64,000 nucleotides of DNA from a virus, in the IMG/VR virus record IMGVR_UViG_3300028034_000051, positions 1 to 64,000 of that record, one strand, 5' to 3'. Shown here in pieces: positions 40,547 to 49,900 of this stretch. The stretch's first letter is position 1. Every line of letters starts with the position of its first letter. The notes under the pieces were generated by a model. The model saw only the letters and a list, made by a program, of their open reading frames with translations, made no database searches and was not told the DNA's origin. The position numbers and the translations under genes were made by a program.

Positions 40547-40728
40547 TTTTATTATTGCTTTTTTTAACGTTTTTTAGAGTAAAATAAGTCTATATACATT
40601 GCTATTATAGACCCTTATTTAAATTAAATTAAAATGAAAAAAATAATCGGCGTCAAGTTTGGCGACATTGTGGCGACATGATGTCGTCATTTTTATCTAC
40701 ATTATAATAGAAATAAAAAAGACCAGCA

Positions 40729-41244
40729 TTAACTGGTCTTTGGATCACCGTATAGCCTTTTCATAGCTGCATGCGTGACCAACCAATTACTTCCTGACTT
40801 GCGAACCTCTCCTTTCTCGAATCTGTCATCATACTTTGCTTTCCTCAAAGTTGAATCCCCAAGCCCCCATTTTTCTTGAGCTTCAGCAAATGTATATACT
40901 GTGTCTAGGTTATTGAGAGAACCAACCGAAAGGCCAATTCCGTAACTAGTCTTAGGATCATTATTATCAAAATGCTTTTTTGATGTAGAAAGAAATAAGT
41001 CGGCTATAATTTCTCTATACTGTTTGCTTTTTCTATCACCTTCAAGTATCCTTTCCAAAGCAACATACAACGATTGCATGTCCTTAAGATTATTAATTCT
41101 CGTTTTCCCTTCTTTGATTAACCTAACATAGCGATCATGATTAAGCTCGTTGGCGCGTGTAGCAATAACTCCAAGATAGAAAGCGATTCTATTAACATTA
41201 TCCTCAGCTAGCTTGCTTTGTTCAAACTTCGTAATCATATCCAT
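40729..41244 (-). CDS. Cargo protein with C-terminal helix-turn-helix
   Basis: A 171-residue protein. The N-terminal about 110 residues are helical (MITKFEQSKLAEDNVNRIAF, ILEGDRKSKQYREIIADLFL). The C-terminal about 55 (YTFAEAQEKWGLGDSTLRKA, KSGSNWLVTHAAMKRLYGD) form a helix-turn-helix of the type seen in stand-alone phage/antitoxin regulators. It lies beside the attachment site. It may regulate the promoter at 41,847. Confidence 0.7.
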   Translation of the reverse strand: MDMITKFEQSKLAEDNVNRIAFYLGVIATRANELNHDRYVRLIKEGKTRINNLKDMQSLYVALERILEGDRKSKQYREIIADLFLSTSKKHFDNNDPKTSYGIGLSVGSLNNLDTVYTFAEAQEKWGLGDSTLRKAKYDDRFEKGEVRKSGSNWLVTHAAMKRLYGDPKTS

Positions 41245-41254
41245 GATTAACCAT

Positions 41255-41290
41255 CTCCTTTTTTGTAGTTGGCTCCTTTTTTGTAGTTGG
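41255..41290. repeat. Tandem 18-bp repeat duplicating a ribosome site
   Basis: CTCCTTTTTTGTAGTTGG occurs twice without a gap. On the minus strand each unit ends in AAAAAAGGAG, so the leader has two Shine-Dalgarno motifs before the helix-turn-helix gene. Confidence 0.9.
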
Positions 41291-41323
41291 CTTTTTAATA
41301 AGCAGAAGCCTAACTGCTATCAA

Positions 41324-41803
41324 TTACTTAATATAACCTTTCTCAACAGCTAAATCATAATGTCTAGCAAACTGATCTCTATTCTCTCCAAATTCTTCTT
41401 TTCTCTTTCTTGATTCTCTTCTAAATTTGTAATCATACCATTCGCAATCACTGTATTCCTCAACAAAAACTCCAACTTTTCTTTCATCTTCAATATCATC
41501 TTCGTTGACTTCTTTCCACTCTATAACTGACTTTGGAACCCAAACTTCGTCATTAAATAATGTTGCTTTCTCGGTTTCTTGTGTAACCTCTAAGTTTGAA
41601 AACTCATTAAGTAAACATTCTTGAGCAGAGTTCTTTCTTAACCACCAATCTTCAATAATAGGTTTTTTATTCATCTCTTTTTCCTCCTTTTCTTCTTTCC
41701 AAGCTAATTTCAATGCCAAGCTCATTCTAGCTCTATAATTACCTTCAAAAGTCTTCGCCAACTTGTGTGCCTTTCTCATTAATCTGCTTAACATTGAAAT
41801 CAA
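41324..41803 (-). CDS. Cargo protein of unknown function
   Basis: A 159-residue protein. Residues 1-40 (RLMRKAHKLAKTFEGNYRAR, MSLALKLAWKE) match a short helical motif often found at the ends of phage and mobile-element proteins. The rest is acidic with EYSDCEWYDYKFRRESRKRK. A second ATG at 41,674 has a better ribosome site (AAAAGGAGGAAAAAGAG), so two products are possible. It has its own promoter (41,847-41,875). Confidence 0.65.
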   Translation of the reverse strand: MISMLSRLMRKAHKLAKTFEGNYRARMSLALKLAWKEEKEEKEMNKKPIIEDWWLRKNSAQECLLNEFSNLEVTQETEKATLFNDEVWVPKSVIEWKEVNEDDIEDERKVGVFVEEYSDCEWYDYKFRRESRKRKEEFGENRDQFARHYDLAVEKGYIK

Positions 41804-41846
41804 CTCCTCAAATTATTTTGTGCCGTCTCCATCACTTTCTATATAT

Positions 41847-41875
41847 ATTGTAACACATGCGTTACATATTGTCAA
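41847..41875 (-). promoter_or_regulatory. Consensus promoter with palindromic operator for the cargo pair
   Basis: Minus strand TTGACA (41,870-41,875), 17 bases, TACAAT (41,847-41,852). The spacer and -10 contain the palindrome TGTAACACATGCGTTACA (41,849-41,866; six-base perfect arms). A repressor dimer there would occlude the promoter. Confidence 0.85.
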
Positions 41876-41903
41876 GAGTTATTTCAATTTATTTCTATAC
41901 AAA

Positions 41904-41935
41904 TAAAAAAAGCCCCGCCACCAAACGGCAGCGGG
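41904..41935 (-). terminator. Late-operon terminator of prophage 2
   Basis: CCCGCTGCC/GGTGGCGGG hairpin (41,914-41,935) followed on the minus strand by GCTTTTTTTAT. It ends the lysis operon and isolates the cargo pair. Confidence 0.9.
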
Positions 41936-41940
41936 TACGA

Positions 41941-42024
41941 TTAGAATCTGTAATTGTATTCAGCTGATATACTTTTGTTCTTGATATCTAAGTCTACATC
42001 CAGACCAGGATCGGGCAGCGTCAC
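41941..42024 (-). CDS. 27-residue peptide coupled to the second holin candidate
   Basis: GTG at 42,024 overlaps the stop of the upstream gene (GTGA), reading TLPDPGLDVDLDIKNKSISA then EYNYRF. No signal peptide or lipobox, so it is not a normal o-spanin. It may be a real coupled peptide of the lysis operon. Confidence 0.4.
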   Translation of the reverse strand: MTLPDPGLDVDLDIKNKSISAEYNYRF

Positions 42025-42392
42025 TTGGTATTCCCTGATTTCTTTTGCGACTTTCCCTTATCAACTCGCTTGATTTCATTAATATGCTTATTAAGTTCCT
42101 TGACTGCATTCTCATCCGTCTTCTCTTCCTGCTCTATTACTTCATTTCTAACCTCAGTCAGCAACTTTGCTACATCCTCATTCTCTACTCCGGCACGCTT
42201 AAGTCCATTTTTGACAGCCTTAGTTATGTCTGGGATTGATGCATAAGCTACATCGTCAATCTCATTTTCTGTGCTTTCTACAAACTCTTTTCCTTCCTTG
42301 GCTAACTTTTTGATATAACCTTTGCTTACTACAAAAGCAACAATACCACTCAATATGATAGGACCTAATGAATTCATTAATAACGCTTCCAT
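42021..42392 (-). CDS. Holin/spanin-like membrane protein
   Basis: A 123-residue protein with one N-terminal membrane helix (about 8-26, LGPIILSGIVAFVVSKGYI) and a long charged coiled-coil C-terminus. It resembles LL-H-type holins; in a diderm host an i-spanin would also look like this. It is the last main gene of the lysis module. Confidence 0.6.
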   Translation of the reverse strand: MEALLMNSLGPIILSGIVAFVVSKGYIKKLAKEGKEFVESTENEIDDVAYASIPDITKAVKNGLKRAGVENEDVAKLLTEVRNEVIEQEEKTDENAVKELNKHINEIKRVDKGKSQKKSGNTK

Positions 42393-42440
42393 AAGTAACC
42401 ATCTCCTCTTAATTTTATATTTCTGTCAATTCTAATCAAA

Positions 42441-43157
42441 CTAACTCCATATATTTTGTTTCCATTCGTCGTTAATCAAATCCCTGCAAATCCCTTTGTA
42501 TCCTTCTTCATTATGATATAAGTCACAACTTATCTCTTCATAAAAATCAGGATATTTCATGATTAGACCGTGTTCAAAATGAATATCCTTCATTGAAGAT
42601 TGGAATTTTAGCATAATTGCTTCGAATTCATTATATCTTCTAGCTTGCATTCCCTTAAGATCATAGAAGCAAATTTCATTAAATTTAGATTCCATAATAA
42701 ATTCAAGTAGTTCTTTGAATTCTTTCTCGTGCATATACCCTACAACTACATTGAGCCAGATTTTATCGACATCATTTTTGTCAATTTTTCTGTCCCATGC
42801 TTCAATTTCTTTTTCATTTGTAATATTAACTCCAACTGTATATGCCTTTTGAATAAGATTGTAGTCAATATCATGATCCTTGGTCATGAATGAGGTTTTA
42901 ATATTGTGCTCAATAGCAAAATCTAGTATTTGCTCTAAATCAGGATGTAACGTCGGGTCTCCACCAACCAGATTGAATTCATTAGTCTTATTTTTGTGAG
43001 CAAGCATAAATTGCTTTATTTTGCTAAGCTCAGCAACTTCCCCTTGACCTTTATCTTTGTTATTTTGAATACAAAATCCGCAACGGAAGTTACATTCGTT
43101 AGTTATCCGTAAATCAATTAAACGAAAATGTTCATTTTCTAATTCTACATCTTGCAT
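42441..43157 (-). CDS. Radical SAM protein within the lysis module
   Basis: About 238 residues from ATG 43,157 (AAAGGAGTGATAATT upstream). DLRITNECNFRCGFCIQNNK supplies the CxxxCxxC cluster site (Cys22, Cys26, Cys29) and NEFNLVGGDPTLHPDLEQIL the SAM-binding GGDP motif. Two more Cys near the C-terminus (SCDLYHNEEGYKGICRDL) could bind a second cluster. Substrate unknown. It overlaps the endolysin gene by a few bases, so is expressed with it. Confidence 0.9.
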   Translation of the reverse strand: MQDVELENEHFRLIDLRITNECNFRCGFCIQNNKDKGQGEVAELSKIKQFMLAHKNKTNEFNLVGGDPTLHPDLEQILDFAIEHNIKTSFMTKDHDIDYNLIQKAYTVGVNITNEKEIEAWDRKIDKNDVDKIWLNVVVGYMHEKEFKELLEFIMESKFNEICFYDLKGMQARRYNEFEAIMLKFQSSMKDIHFEHGLIMKYPDFYEEISCDLYHNEEGYKGICRDLINDEWKQNIWS

Positions 43158-43162
43158 AATTA

Positions 43163-43666
43163 TCACTCCTTTTCAATTTCTACACGCTTCATCCACCCTC
43201 TGATGAACACCTTTTGACTCGGATCATTAAGAGCTATCTTAACGTATCTTTCACCCTGCAGGATATTCATGATCTTAACTAGCTCATCAGTATACTCAAA
43301 TTCATTAACCGCAGCTGCAGTATTGGGTCCCATAACTCCATCGATTGCTATTTCATTTTCTCGAAAGCAATTGACAGCCATTTGCAAGTGCTTCGTTGCT
43401 GTGAATACGCCCATGTTAACCGCCTGGTCAAAACATTCGATTCCTACTTGGACCGGAACATTTTCGTATTGCCAGTAGTTTTCTCGATATATTTCCTTAG
43501 CTTTCTCCAATGACAAATCCCTCATATCACCTTCATAACCTGCTGCTCTAGCCACTTCTTCAGTAATGCCAAACTTAGTAATTCCTCCTCGATCTGCTTC
43601 ATGATTGGAGTAGCCACCTTCGTAATTCAGTACTTCCTCGAATGCTTTCTCGAACTTTTTGCTCAC
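43163..43666 (-). CDS. GH108 endolysin (muramidase)
   Basis: A 167-residue protein. N-terminal GH108 domain with the catalytic Glu in LNYEGGYSNHEADRGGITKF and the following GITEEVARAAGY; C-terminal PG-binding region (CFRENEIAIDGVMGPNTAAA). No signal peptide, so it needs the holin. It cleaves the glycan strand at lysis. Confidence 0.93.
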   Translation of the reverse strand: MSKKFEKAFEEVLNYEGGYSNHEADRGGITKFGITEEVARAAGYEGDMRDLSLEKAKEIYRENYWQYENVPVQVGIECFDQAVNMGVFTATKHLQMAVNCFRENEIAIDGVMGPNTAAAVNEFEYTDELVKIMNILQGERYVKIALNDPSQKVFIRGWMKRVEIEKE

Positions 43667-43793
43667 ATGATCACCTCCATTTTTTGCATTAAAAAAGACA
43701 CCCTTTCAGGAGTCTACGAAGTTATTGCATATATTAATGACGCTATTGCTACAAGCCACCCGCCCCATTTTCTAATTGTTTCTGCTAATTCAT
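43667..43793. repeat. 127-bp duplicated lysis-module segment, copy 2
   Basis: Identical to 1-127. Covers the end of the holin, its terminator (43,697-43,714 plus T tract) and the endolysin ribosome site. Confidence 0.95.
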
Positions 43794-43992
43794 GCTTACC
43801 TTTTTCCGTATTCTCTATCTCATTAATCTTTTCTTCGTTCTGATTAATCTTTTGATAGCTTTCCATCATATCTTGCCTTAGTCCGTTGTACCTTTTGATT
43901 ACACTTCGAGTCTGTGTCATTTCTTCTTTGAGACTTTGGATCATATCGAATAGCTCTTTATTTGAATACCACTCTTTTTCATTGTCTGTCAT
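43714..43992 (-). CDS. XhlA-like holin / lysis membrane protein
   Basis: About 92 residues from ATG 43,992 (AAGGGGTG upstream). Hydrophilic N-terminus with coiled coil (EKEWYSNKELFDMIQSLKEE) and C-terminal membrane helix identical to that of the protein at 48-329. It pairs with the GH108 endolysin downstream. Confidence 0.78.
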   Translation of the reverse strand: MTDNEKEWYSNKELFDMIQSLKEEMTQTRSVIKRYNGLRQDMMESYQKINQNEEKINEIENTEKGKHELAETIRKWGGWLVAIASLIYAITS

Positions 43993-44033
43993 TGACCACA
44001 CCCCTTCAAGAAAAAATCCACCTCCCCAGGTGG

Positions 44034-44381
44034 TTAATCCGTAATGCTTTCTGTAATTTTGAGAGTTCCCTCGAACGCCTTATATCTTCTACCAGTTGAA
44101 TCTTCTACTAACGTTAATTCATGCTTATATAGCCCTGTTGCTATATCAGTATCTATGTTAGTTATATTGATTTCAATTTGTCCGTTCAGAGCATCTAGTA
44201 TATCGATTCCATTTCCATCTGACTTGTTGATTACTTCAGTTTTTGTATTCGGGTCCTCAGCCACATACTTCAAAGAAAAATCACCTAATGGAACTTCAAC
44301 TCCATTATCAGTGATAGTGTGCGGGTATGTTCGATCAATCCTTTGAGAAATCTCATAGTTCACTTGAGTTACATCATTCAT
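44034..44381 (-). CDS. BppU-N-like tail/lysis-adjacent protein
   Basis: About 115 residues (GTG 44,390 or ATG 44,381). Beta-rich: VEVPLGDFSLKYVAEDPNTK, IDTDIATGLYKHELTLVEDS, RRYKAFEGTLKITESI, resembling the immunoglobulin-like N-domain of upper baseplate (BppU) proteins. Overlaps the propeller gene. Probably a structural tail component. Confidence 0.6.
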   Translation of the reverse strand: MNDVTQVNYEISQRIDRTYPHTITDNGVEVPLGDFSLKYVAEDPNTKTEVINKSDGNGIDILDALNGQIEINITNIDTDIATGLYKHELTLVEDSTGRRYKAFEGTLKITESITD

Positions 44382-45597
44382 AAGCATCACCTACTTTCAC
44401 AATATCTAGAGTTTTGTTATCTGCAACACGTGTGATCTCCAATTCTTCCTCTGTTGCTTTTCTAGTTATTTGTGGATTAACGTCCAAAATCTTACGAAAT
44501 ATATCGACTACTCTTGCCATATCAAATGCAATTGGATTACTGTAATATCCTTCCATCTCTGTTGTTGATTCTTTTGATATGTCATCTGTTAATATTGATG
44601 ACGAATAGTAGCCTGGCATAGTTAAAACTACATCTAAAGGTGGATTTAAGGCACTATCTATTAAGAGCACATTCTTTCCACTATACCTACCAATATATAA
44701 AATCCTGTTACTTAACACTTGCAATCCTTCACTTATTCCTGTATTCACTTTTAGCCTTGTATTAAGTGAACAATCAAGATTGTAAATATCAGCATAGGCT
44801 TGGTATGTGCTATTTTCGTATTTATAAAGTCCACACACAAAATATTCACCTGTAGTATTGAATTTTAAGTTATTAATAAATTCTGCAACTTGATTTTCTG
44901 ATAGTATGTCACCTGTTTGTGCATCAATTGTTCTTATCCAATTATTATTATTTACATCTCTATAAAACATAGCAATTCTGTTGCTTACACTTGAATAATC
45001 AAAAGCACGTATGTCTGTATCTTTATCATTGGGCATACTATTTAATATATTGCCTGTATCATAATCAACAAACGTTACTGATGAATTTTCTCTGCTATGT
45101 CTCACTTGTATGAATGTTTGTTCATCTATAAATAAAATTTCTGATATCCCTCTTGCAAGCATCGACTCAATAAATGTACCATCAACATCATATTTGCATA
45201 AATCATACTCCCCAACTAATATTTGAGTATTATCAGGTGACATTTCTATGAAATAGACATCATAAGAATATTGTGCTTCTTGCAAATCAAAGAATTTAAC
45301 AATTTCCCCCGTTGATATTGTAATCTTGAGCACTTCACAATTAGTTGTAACAGCAAATAATATATCATCAGTGTACCATGTAATGTCTTTTAGTTCACCG
45401 CCATTAAATTGGTTTTCCCAATATCCATGCAATGTGGCAGTTTTGTAGTCATATATGAAAATCTCATTTCCATCATGATAGGCATCACCATTGAATAGTG
45501 CTATTAGTTCTTTGTTAGGACTTAAATAAGTGTTCTTCCATGAGCCATAAGCCCTACTATCAATATTAAAACTGAATATAGTATCGCCCTGTGCCAT
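44374..45597 (-). CDS. Beta-propeller tail protein
   Basis: A 407-residue protein with repeated WD40/quinoprotein-like blades about 40-45 residues apart, each with a LSPNKELIALF-, MSPDNTQILVGEYD- or FNTTGEYFVCGLYK-type turn. About seven blades fit residues 10-330. A C-terminal tail (VVDIFRKILDVNPQITRKAT) probably attaches it to the particle. A propeller is well suited to receptor or glycan binding. Confidence 0.75.
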   Translation of the reverse strand: MAQGDTIFSFNIDSRAYGSWKNTYLSPNKELIALFNGDAYHDGNEIFIYDYKTATLHGYWENQFNGGELKDITWYTDDILFAVTTNCEVLKITISTGEIVKFFDLQEAQYSYDVYFIEMSPDNTQILVGEYDLCKYDVDGTFIESMLARGISEILFIDEQTFIQVRHSRENSSVTFVDYDTGNILNSMPNDKDTDIRAFDYSSVSNRIAMFYRDVNNNNWIRTIDAQTGDILSENQVAEFINNLKFNTTGEYFVCGLYKYENSTYQAYADIYNLDCSLNTRLKVNTGISEGLQVLSNRILYIGRYSGKNVLLIDSALNPPLDVVLTMPGYYSSSILTDDISKESTTEMEGYYSNPIAFDMARVVDIFRKILDVNPQITRKATEEELEITRVADNKTLDIVKVGDAYE

Positions 45598-45598
45598 A

Positions 45599-45820
45599 TT
45601 AATCTACTCCCCATTGAGCCAGAATATTTTTTGCTTCTGTTTTGGTTATTTCTTGTATTTGGGCTGATTGTTCAACTTTCATATCAACTGAATCCTCTGC
45701 TCTCCAAATACATTGCGTCTCGTCTGGAGAATAACCACAATTACTGTAATCCTTGTGACCAACATCTGGATAACTAAAACTAGTTCCAATCTTATCAGTA
45801 TTAATAAGATAATATTTCAT
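45599..45820 (-). CDS. Small tail-region protein
   Basis: A 73-residue protein: KYYLINTDKIGTSFSYPDVG, SPDETQCIWRAEDSVDMKVE, and a helical C-terminus (ITKTEAKNILAQWGVD). Resembles small fibre-linked phage proteins. Function unknown. Confidence 0.65.
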   Translation of the reverse strand: MKYYLINTDKIGTSFSYPDVGHKDYSNCGYSPDETQCIWRAEDSVDMKVEQSAQIQEITKTEAKNILAQWGVD

Positions 45821-45835
45821 TCTTAATCACCGTCC

Positions 45836-46198
45836 TTATACTATTTTTGGAACTTCAAGCGGACACTTAATTGTCGCCTTATCTGCATCTTGAGTTAACT
45901 CCGTAGTAGAAACACTTTGAACTGGGCCCAGTGAATCTGTAGAACTACCATTAGGAAATAATACCCCTTGATCAATAGTAACTGGTAATGGAATATCCGA
46001 GTCACTACCATTAATCTCAACTGAAAGCTCCATTGGGTTATTCCCTTGTGTATGCGTCCAACTTACTCTGCTATCAGACAACGGCAATCTTACAATTGCA
46101 TTCCCGTTGTCATTCTGTAATTCTATATGAATACTACTGTTACGGATCAATGTTTCCCGAATCCATTCGTAGCCGTTTGAATTGAATTCAACTGCCAA
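45836..46198 (-). CDS. Tail-region protein
   Basis: A 120-residue beta-rich protein (NGYEWIRETLIRNSSIHIEL, SWTHTQGNNPMELSVEINGS). Lies between tail tip and propeller genes. No family recognised. Confidence 0.6.
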   Translation of the reverse strand: MAVEFNSNGYEWIRETLIRNSSIHIELQNDNGNAIVRLPLSDSRVSWTHTQGNNPMELSVEINGSDSDIPLPVTIDQGVLFPNGSSTDSLGPVQSVSTTELTQDADKATIKCPLEVPKIV

Positions 46199-46203
46199 TT
46201 ATG

Positions 46204-46419
46204 TCACCTCCCTAGATTTTGTTTTTTTTTATTATCGTAAGTAAAACTAACACTAACCCCTACCGCATTTGCTAACTTTTTAATTGCTGTTATCATTTCT
46301 TCTTTAGTGATAAGATCCAATTCATCTGCTAATTCTGCATTTTCGTCTGCTAATTTTTCTAAGCCCTTTTCAATTTTAACACTACCGTCTAATTGTTTAT
46401 TAGCATTGAATTTAGTCAA
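46204..46419 (-). CDS. Small tail-region protein
   Basis: A 71-residue protein, mainly helical (VKIEKGLEKLADENAELADE, MITAIKKLANAVGVSVSFTY). Looks like a coiled-coil connector. Function unknown. Confidence 0.6.
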   Translation of the reverse strand: MTKFNANKQLDGSVKIEKGLEKLADENAELADELDLITKEEMITAIKKLANAVGVSVSFTYDNKKKQNLGR

Positions 46420-46911
46420 TTAAATCACCTCCACTTGAGTCTGTGGGTGATTTCTAAATAAATCCCCTTGATAACTGATAATATAATTGCCTACATCAGT
46501 TACTTCAACAACTTGCTCACCATGATTATTAGTGATAGGTATATTTATTGGAATATCTTCAAAATAAACAGTCACAGATGCTATATCATCAACTGCAATA
46601 GTATCTTTAATATCAACTATAATAGTCAATTTAGAACTTACAGAAGTATTTACTGTAACCTTATCAGTGACTAATTCTATTTTAGGTTTGGGAACAACAT
46701 TATCATTAACTACTCTTAATTCGTTTTGAGCTTGATTAGTAAGCATATTTTGGTCAATAGTTATAAATGACATATACTTTTTAGCATCTTCTGATACTCT
46801 AGCACTACGATACAATGCTTCATCAGAAGGTAATCCTGCACTACCATGAGGTTCTGGCTGACATCTTAATATCTCGTTGGTTCTGGTATCGTATAATATT
46901 TTGCTAGGCAT
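46420..46911 (-). CDS. Tail-region Ig-like protein
   Basis: A 163-residue protein beginning PSKILYDTRTNEILRCQPEP with a C-terminal beta domain (PKIELVTDKVTVNTSVSSKL, VVEVTDVGNYIISYQGDLF). Common after J-type tail tip genes. It shares its start/stop base with the gene before. Confidence 0.65.
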   Translation of the reverse strand: MPSKILYDTRTNEILRCQPEPHGSAGLPSDEALYRSARVSEDAKKYMSFITIDQNMLTNQAQNELRVVNDNVVPKPKIELVTDKVTVNTSVSSKLTIIVDIKDTIAVDDIASVTVYFEDIPINIPITNNHGEQVVEVTDVGNYIISYQGDLFRNHPQTQVEVI

Positions 46912-49900
46912 TAATCAGCACCTCCTTCAATTGCAATCCACATTACTTCGCCATTATCAACAATTTGGTCTCTCCAAAAGCTCCATTTTGTTATAATAAG
47001 TGATCCCTTTGCTATTTCTATTTTAATGGCATATTTCCCCGCAGGTAAGTTAGGAATTAGAATTTTATTCGTTGGCCCATAACTGCCATATAATGTCCAA
47101 CCAGTATCATTATATTCTTTATAATATACATTTACAGGGAACGGAGCATCACCTGTATAAAACGTTACAGACAATTTTGTTACATCACTTTGCGAAGTAT
47201 ATGATGATATCCATATTGGATTTTGATAATCAAGAGTTACATCAGTAATATCATTAACATGCTCTATGCCTTTAATGATTGAATGACCGTATGCATAGAA
47301 ACCATCTTTTGAAATAGCACTGGCAAAGCTTTCATAAGTTTGCGTTTTCCCACTATAATTAACATTATAACTCATTAAACTTTTGATAGCCGTTTGCACT
47401 TTTGGAGCTTTATCCCACCCGAGATTAATATAATCACCATCCTGTGCTACACCGTAAGCTACTCGTTTACTATACCAATGAGGAATAGTTGAACCTGCTT
47501 CATAAAATTTCAAATGATCATCATTCAATATTGACCTATCACCATCTGAACCGACAATCTCAATCCCATCTTCACCATTGATTAGCATACCACCCGGGTA
47601 CATTTGTACATTTCCTGCTCCAATTGTTGGTTCAGCATCATAGAATGGTGCGTTAGATTTATGCCAAGATAAAACTTCTTCGTTTGTGTGTGCTTTATCA
47701 GAAATCATAAGTTCATCAATTAGAACACCTTTAATTGAATGACCAAACTCTAAACGGCTCATTTCTTGCGTTACTGTCCCAGTACCTTTTTTAGTTCCAT
47801 CCCCATATACAGTCACAGTCCCATTCTCTCTTACAAAAGTTACTGTATGCCATTCATAAGGAAGGAAGTTATTAACTGCATTAGGACAACCACTCACTCT
47901 AATATCTTGATAAGCAGTTTCACACCACCATCTACCAGAGTGGTCACTATTCCACCAATTAAATACATCTTGCCATCTATCAGTTGAATCATCATACTCT
48001 TTAGTAATTGCAACTTCAAAATGTAAAGTAAAATCACCTGTGCCTATTTGTGGTGTTTTATAATCTAGCACTCCATTTGGTCTACTTCCATCTACAAAAC
48101 TAGTTGAAAATGATTTGCTTTCAATCTGCATCCTTTTTGCATAAGATGTACCTGTATCAATAGTGCCTGGATAATGATATATAGCAAATCCTAATCTATC
48201 AGCAGGATTACCATCACTTCCTAATACACTATCATCTCGAGTGAATGTTATTGAATATCTATCATATGAAGTTTTAGTAGATGATAGAGCCACGGCACCT
48301 ATCCATTCACCATTAGGGTTTTTAGAATAGATATAAAATCTAACTTCACCACCAGCATCTTTTCTAGCTTGATCTATTTTCAAGTCTACAGAGAAAGTGA
48401 CTTTATCTCCATTAGACATACCTAACTTAGCAAATGTATATGACTCTGTCCAAAAACTATATCCTGTTCCAGAATAGGCTAGTTCACCAGTTGCGTAATT
48501 GTTTTGTGCAAGATTAGTTGTACCTTCTTCAATTGCTACCGCACCGCCGAATACACCTTCGTTTGGTCTTAAAGTAGCAACTGGTGTTCCAACTGGCTTA
48601 ACCCCATCTGTACTAACTAATGACCTGTCAAAGTGCCATAGGTGCGCATCTTCTGGTTTTGTTGGATTTGCGTAAGCCTTTGCATTACTCTCAGCACTAT
48701 CAGCTTTAGCCTGTGCTCCAGCTTCATTTTCTGCCGGTGATCCCGAAACAGTTATGCCGTTAGCATCAATATAGGTAGAACTGTTTTCACTTTGAACTTT
48801 CATATTTCCGGTAAGTGTAAGAACCTGGGCTAATATTTCATCAGATAAAGTTACAGTCCAGAATTTCAATTCGTATAATGTTAATGCTGCATCAAATACT
48901 ATTCTCATTTTGTTTGTAGCTACCATCTTATCATTATCAAACCGTTTTATATTCCATTGGTTGGCATTGCAAGCCACAGGACTAGTACTAGAACCTATTA
49001 CATCTATCCAAGCTTCTGTGTCTTTGTCCCAAGCTTGTACATAGTAATTACAGGCAACACTAGGATAGAATCTAACCATGTCAAAGAACCACTGCATCGG
49101 ATATTCAAAAGTAATGGTTGGTGCACTACCGAAAGCAGGTCCTAATCCTGTATCCATATCCCAAAGTTGTTCTAATGATCCAGAGCTTGGCGTTACATCA
49201 CTTATAGGATTAATATTGAACGATTGATTTATATCCTTTGCATCAATTAGGTTAGGAGTAATTGAGCCACTACCCCATGGCCCTTGTTGACCTAACTTAT
49301 CTATAAATCTAGCTCTTACATAGTTAGTTGTATCACCAATAGCAGGTACTTCTCTGATAAAATCTTTTCCTTTATAAATCTCCGGACTACCAAAATTACT
49401 GTCGGTATCAATTTGAAATTCGATAATATCTAAGTCTTTGATATTCGGATCATCAACTGCTAATTGTAATTGCGATAGTGTAGAATTGATATGTAGTGTC
49501 GGCATTGGTGGTACCGAGTTGGTAACAGTTACACTCACTGCATTAGCTGAATATACACCGCTACGATTGAATGCTTTGATATAGAATGTCTCACTAACTG
49601 TTTCTGGTTCCTTAATGTGAGATAATGCATTACCTCGATAGATCAATTCTGAATTAGCAGTCGTATCTTGACCCCAGTTCATATCTGCGGTTCTTATTTC
49701 AAATCCTGACTTATCTTGATCAGGTATATCATTCCATTGTAAGACTATCTTATCTTCAAAAGTACATGTAGCCCAGGTAACATCACTTGGTGGATTTTCA
49801 TTACCAGTTATAGTTATTGTAGTAGTTGGTGATGTTCCAAAGTCTGCTTTAATACCGTGCCTATTTTCAGAAACTACCTTAACATCGTAAATTTCTGGAC

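Larger units (their letters stand above)
40412..40679. promoter_or_regulatory. Attachment junction with paired integrase arm-type repeats
   Basis: GGCGACA occurs at 40,412 and 40,423 on the left of the tRNA fragment and at 40,661 and 40,672 on the right. Both pairs are direct repeats with exact 11-bp spacing. Such repeats near Firmicutes tyrosine integrases are arm-type binding sites. Arms on both sides of a core are expected of attP or of the junction of two prophages with the same att site. Everything else between 40,547 and 40,728 is AT-rich and without a gene. Confidence 0.75.
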
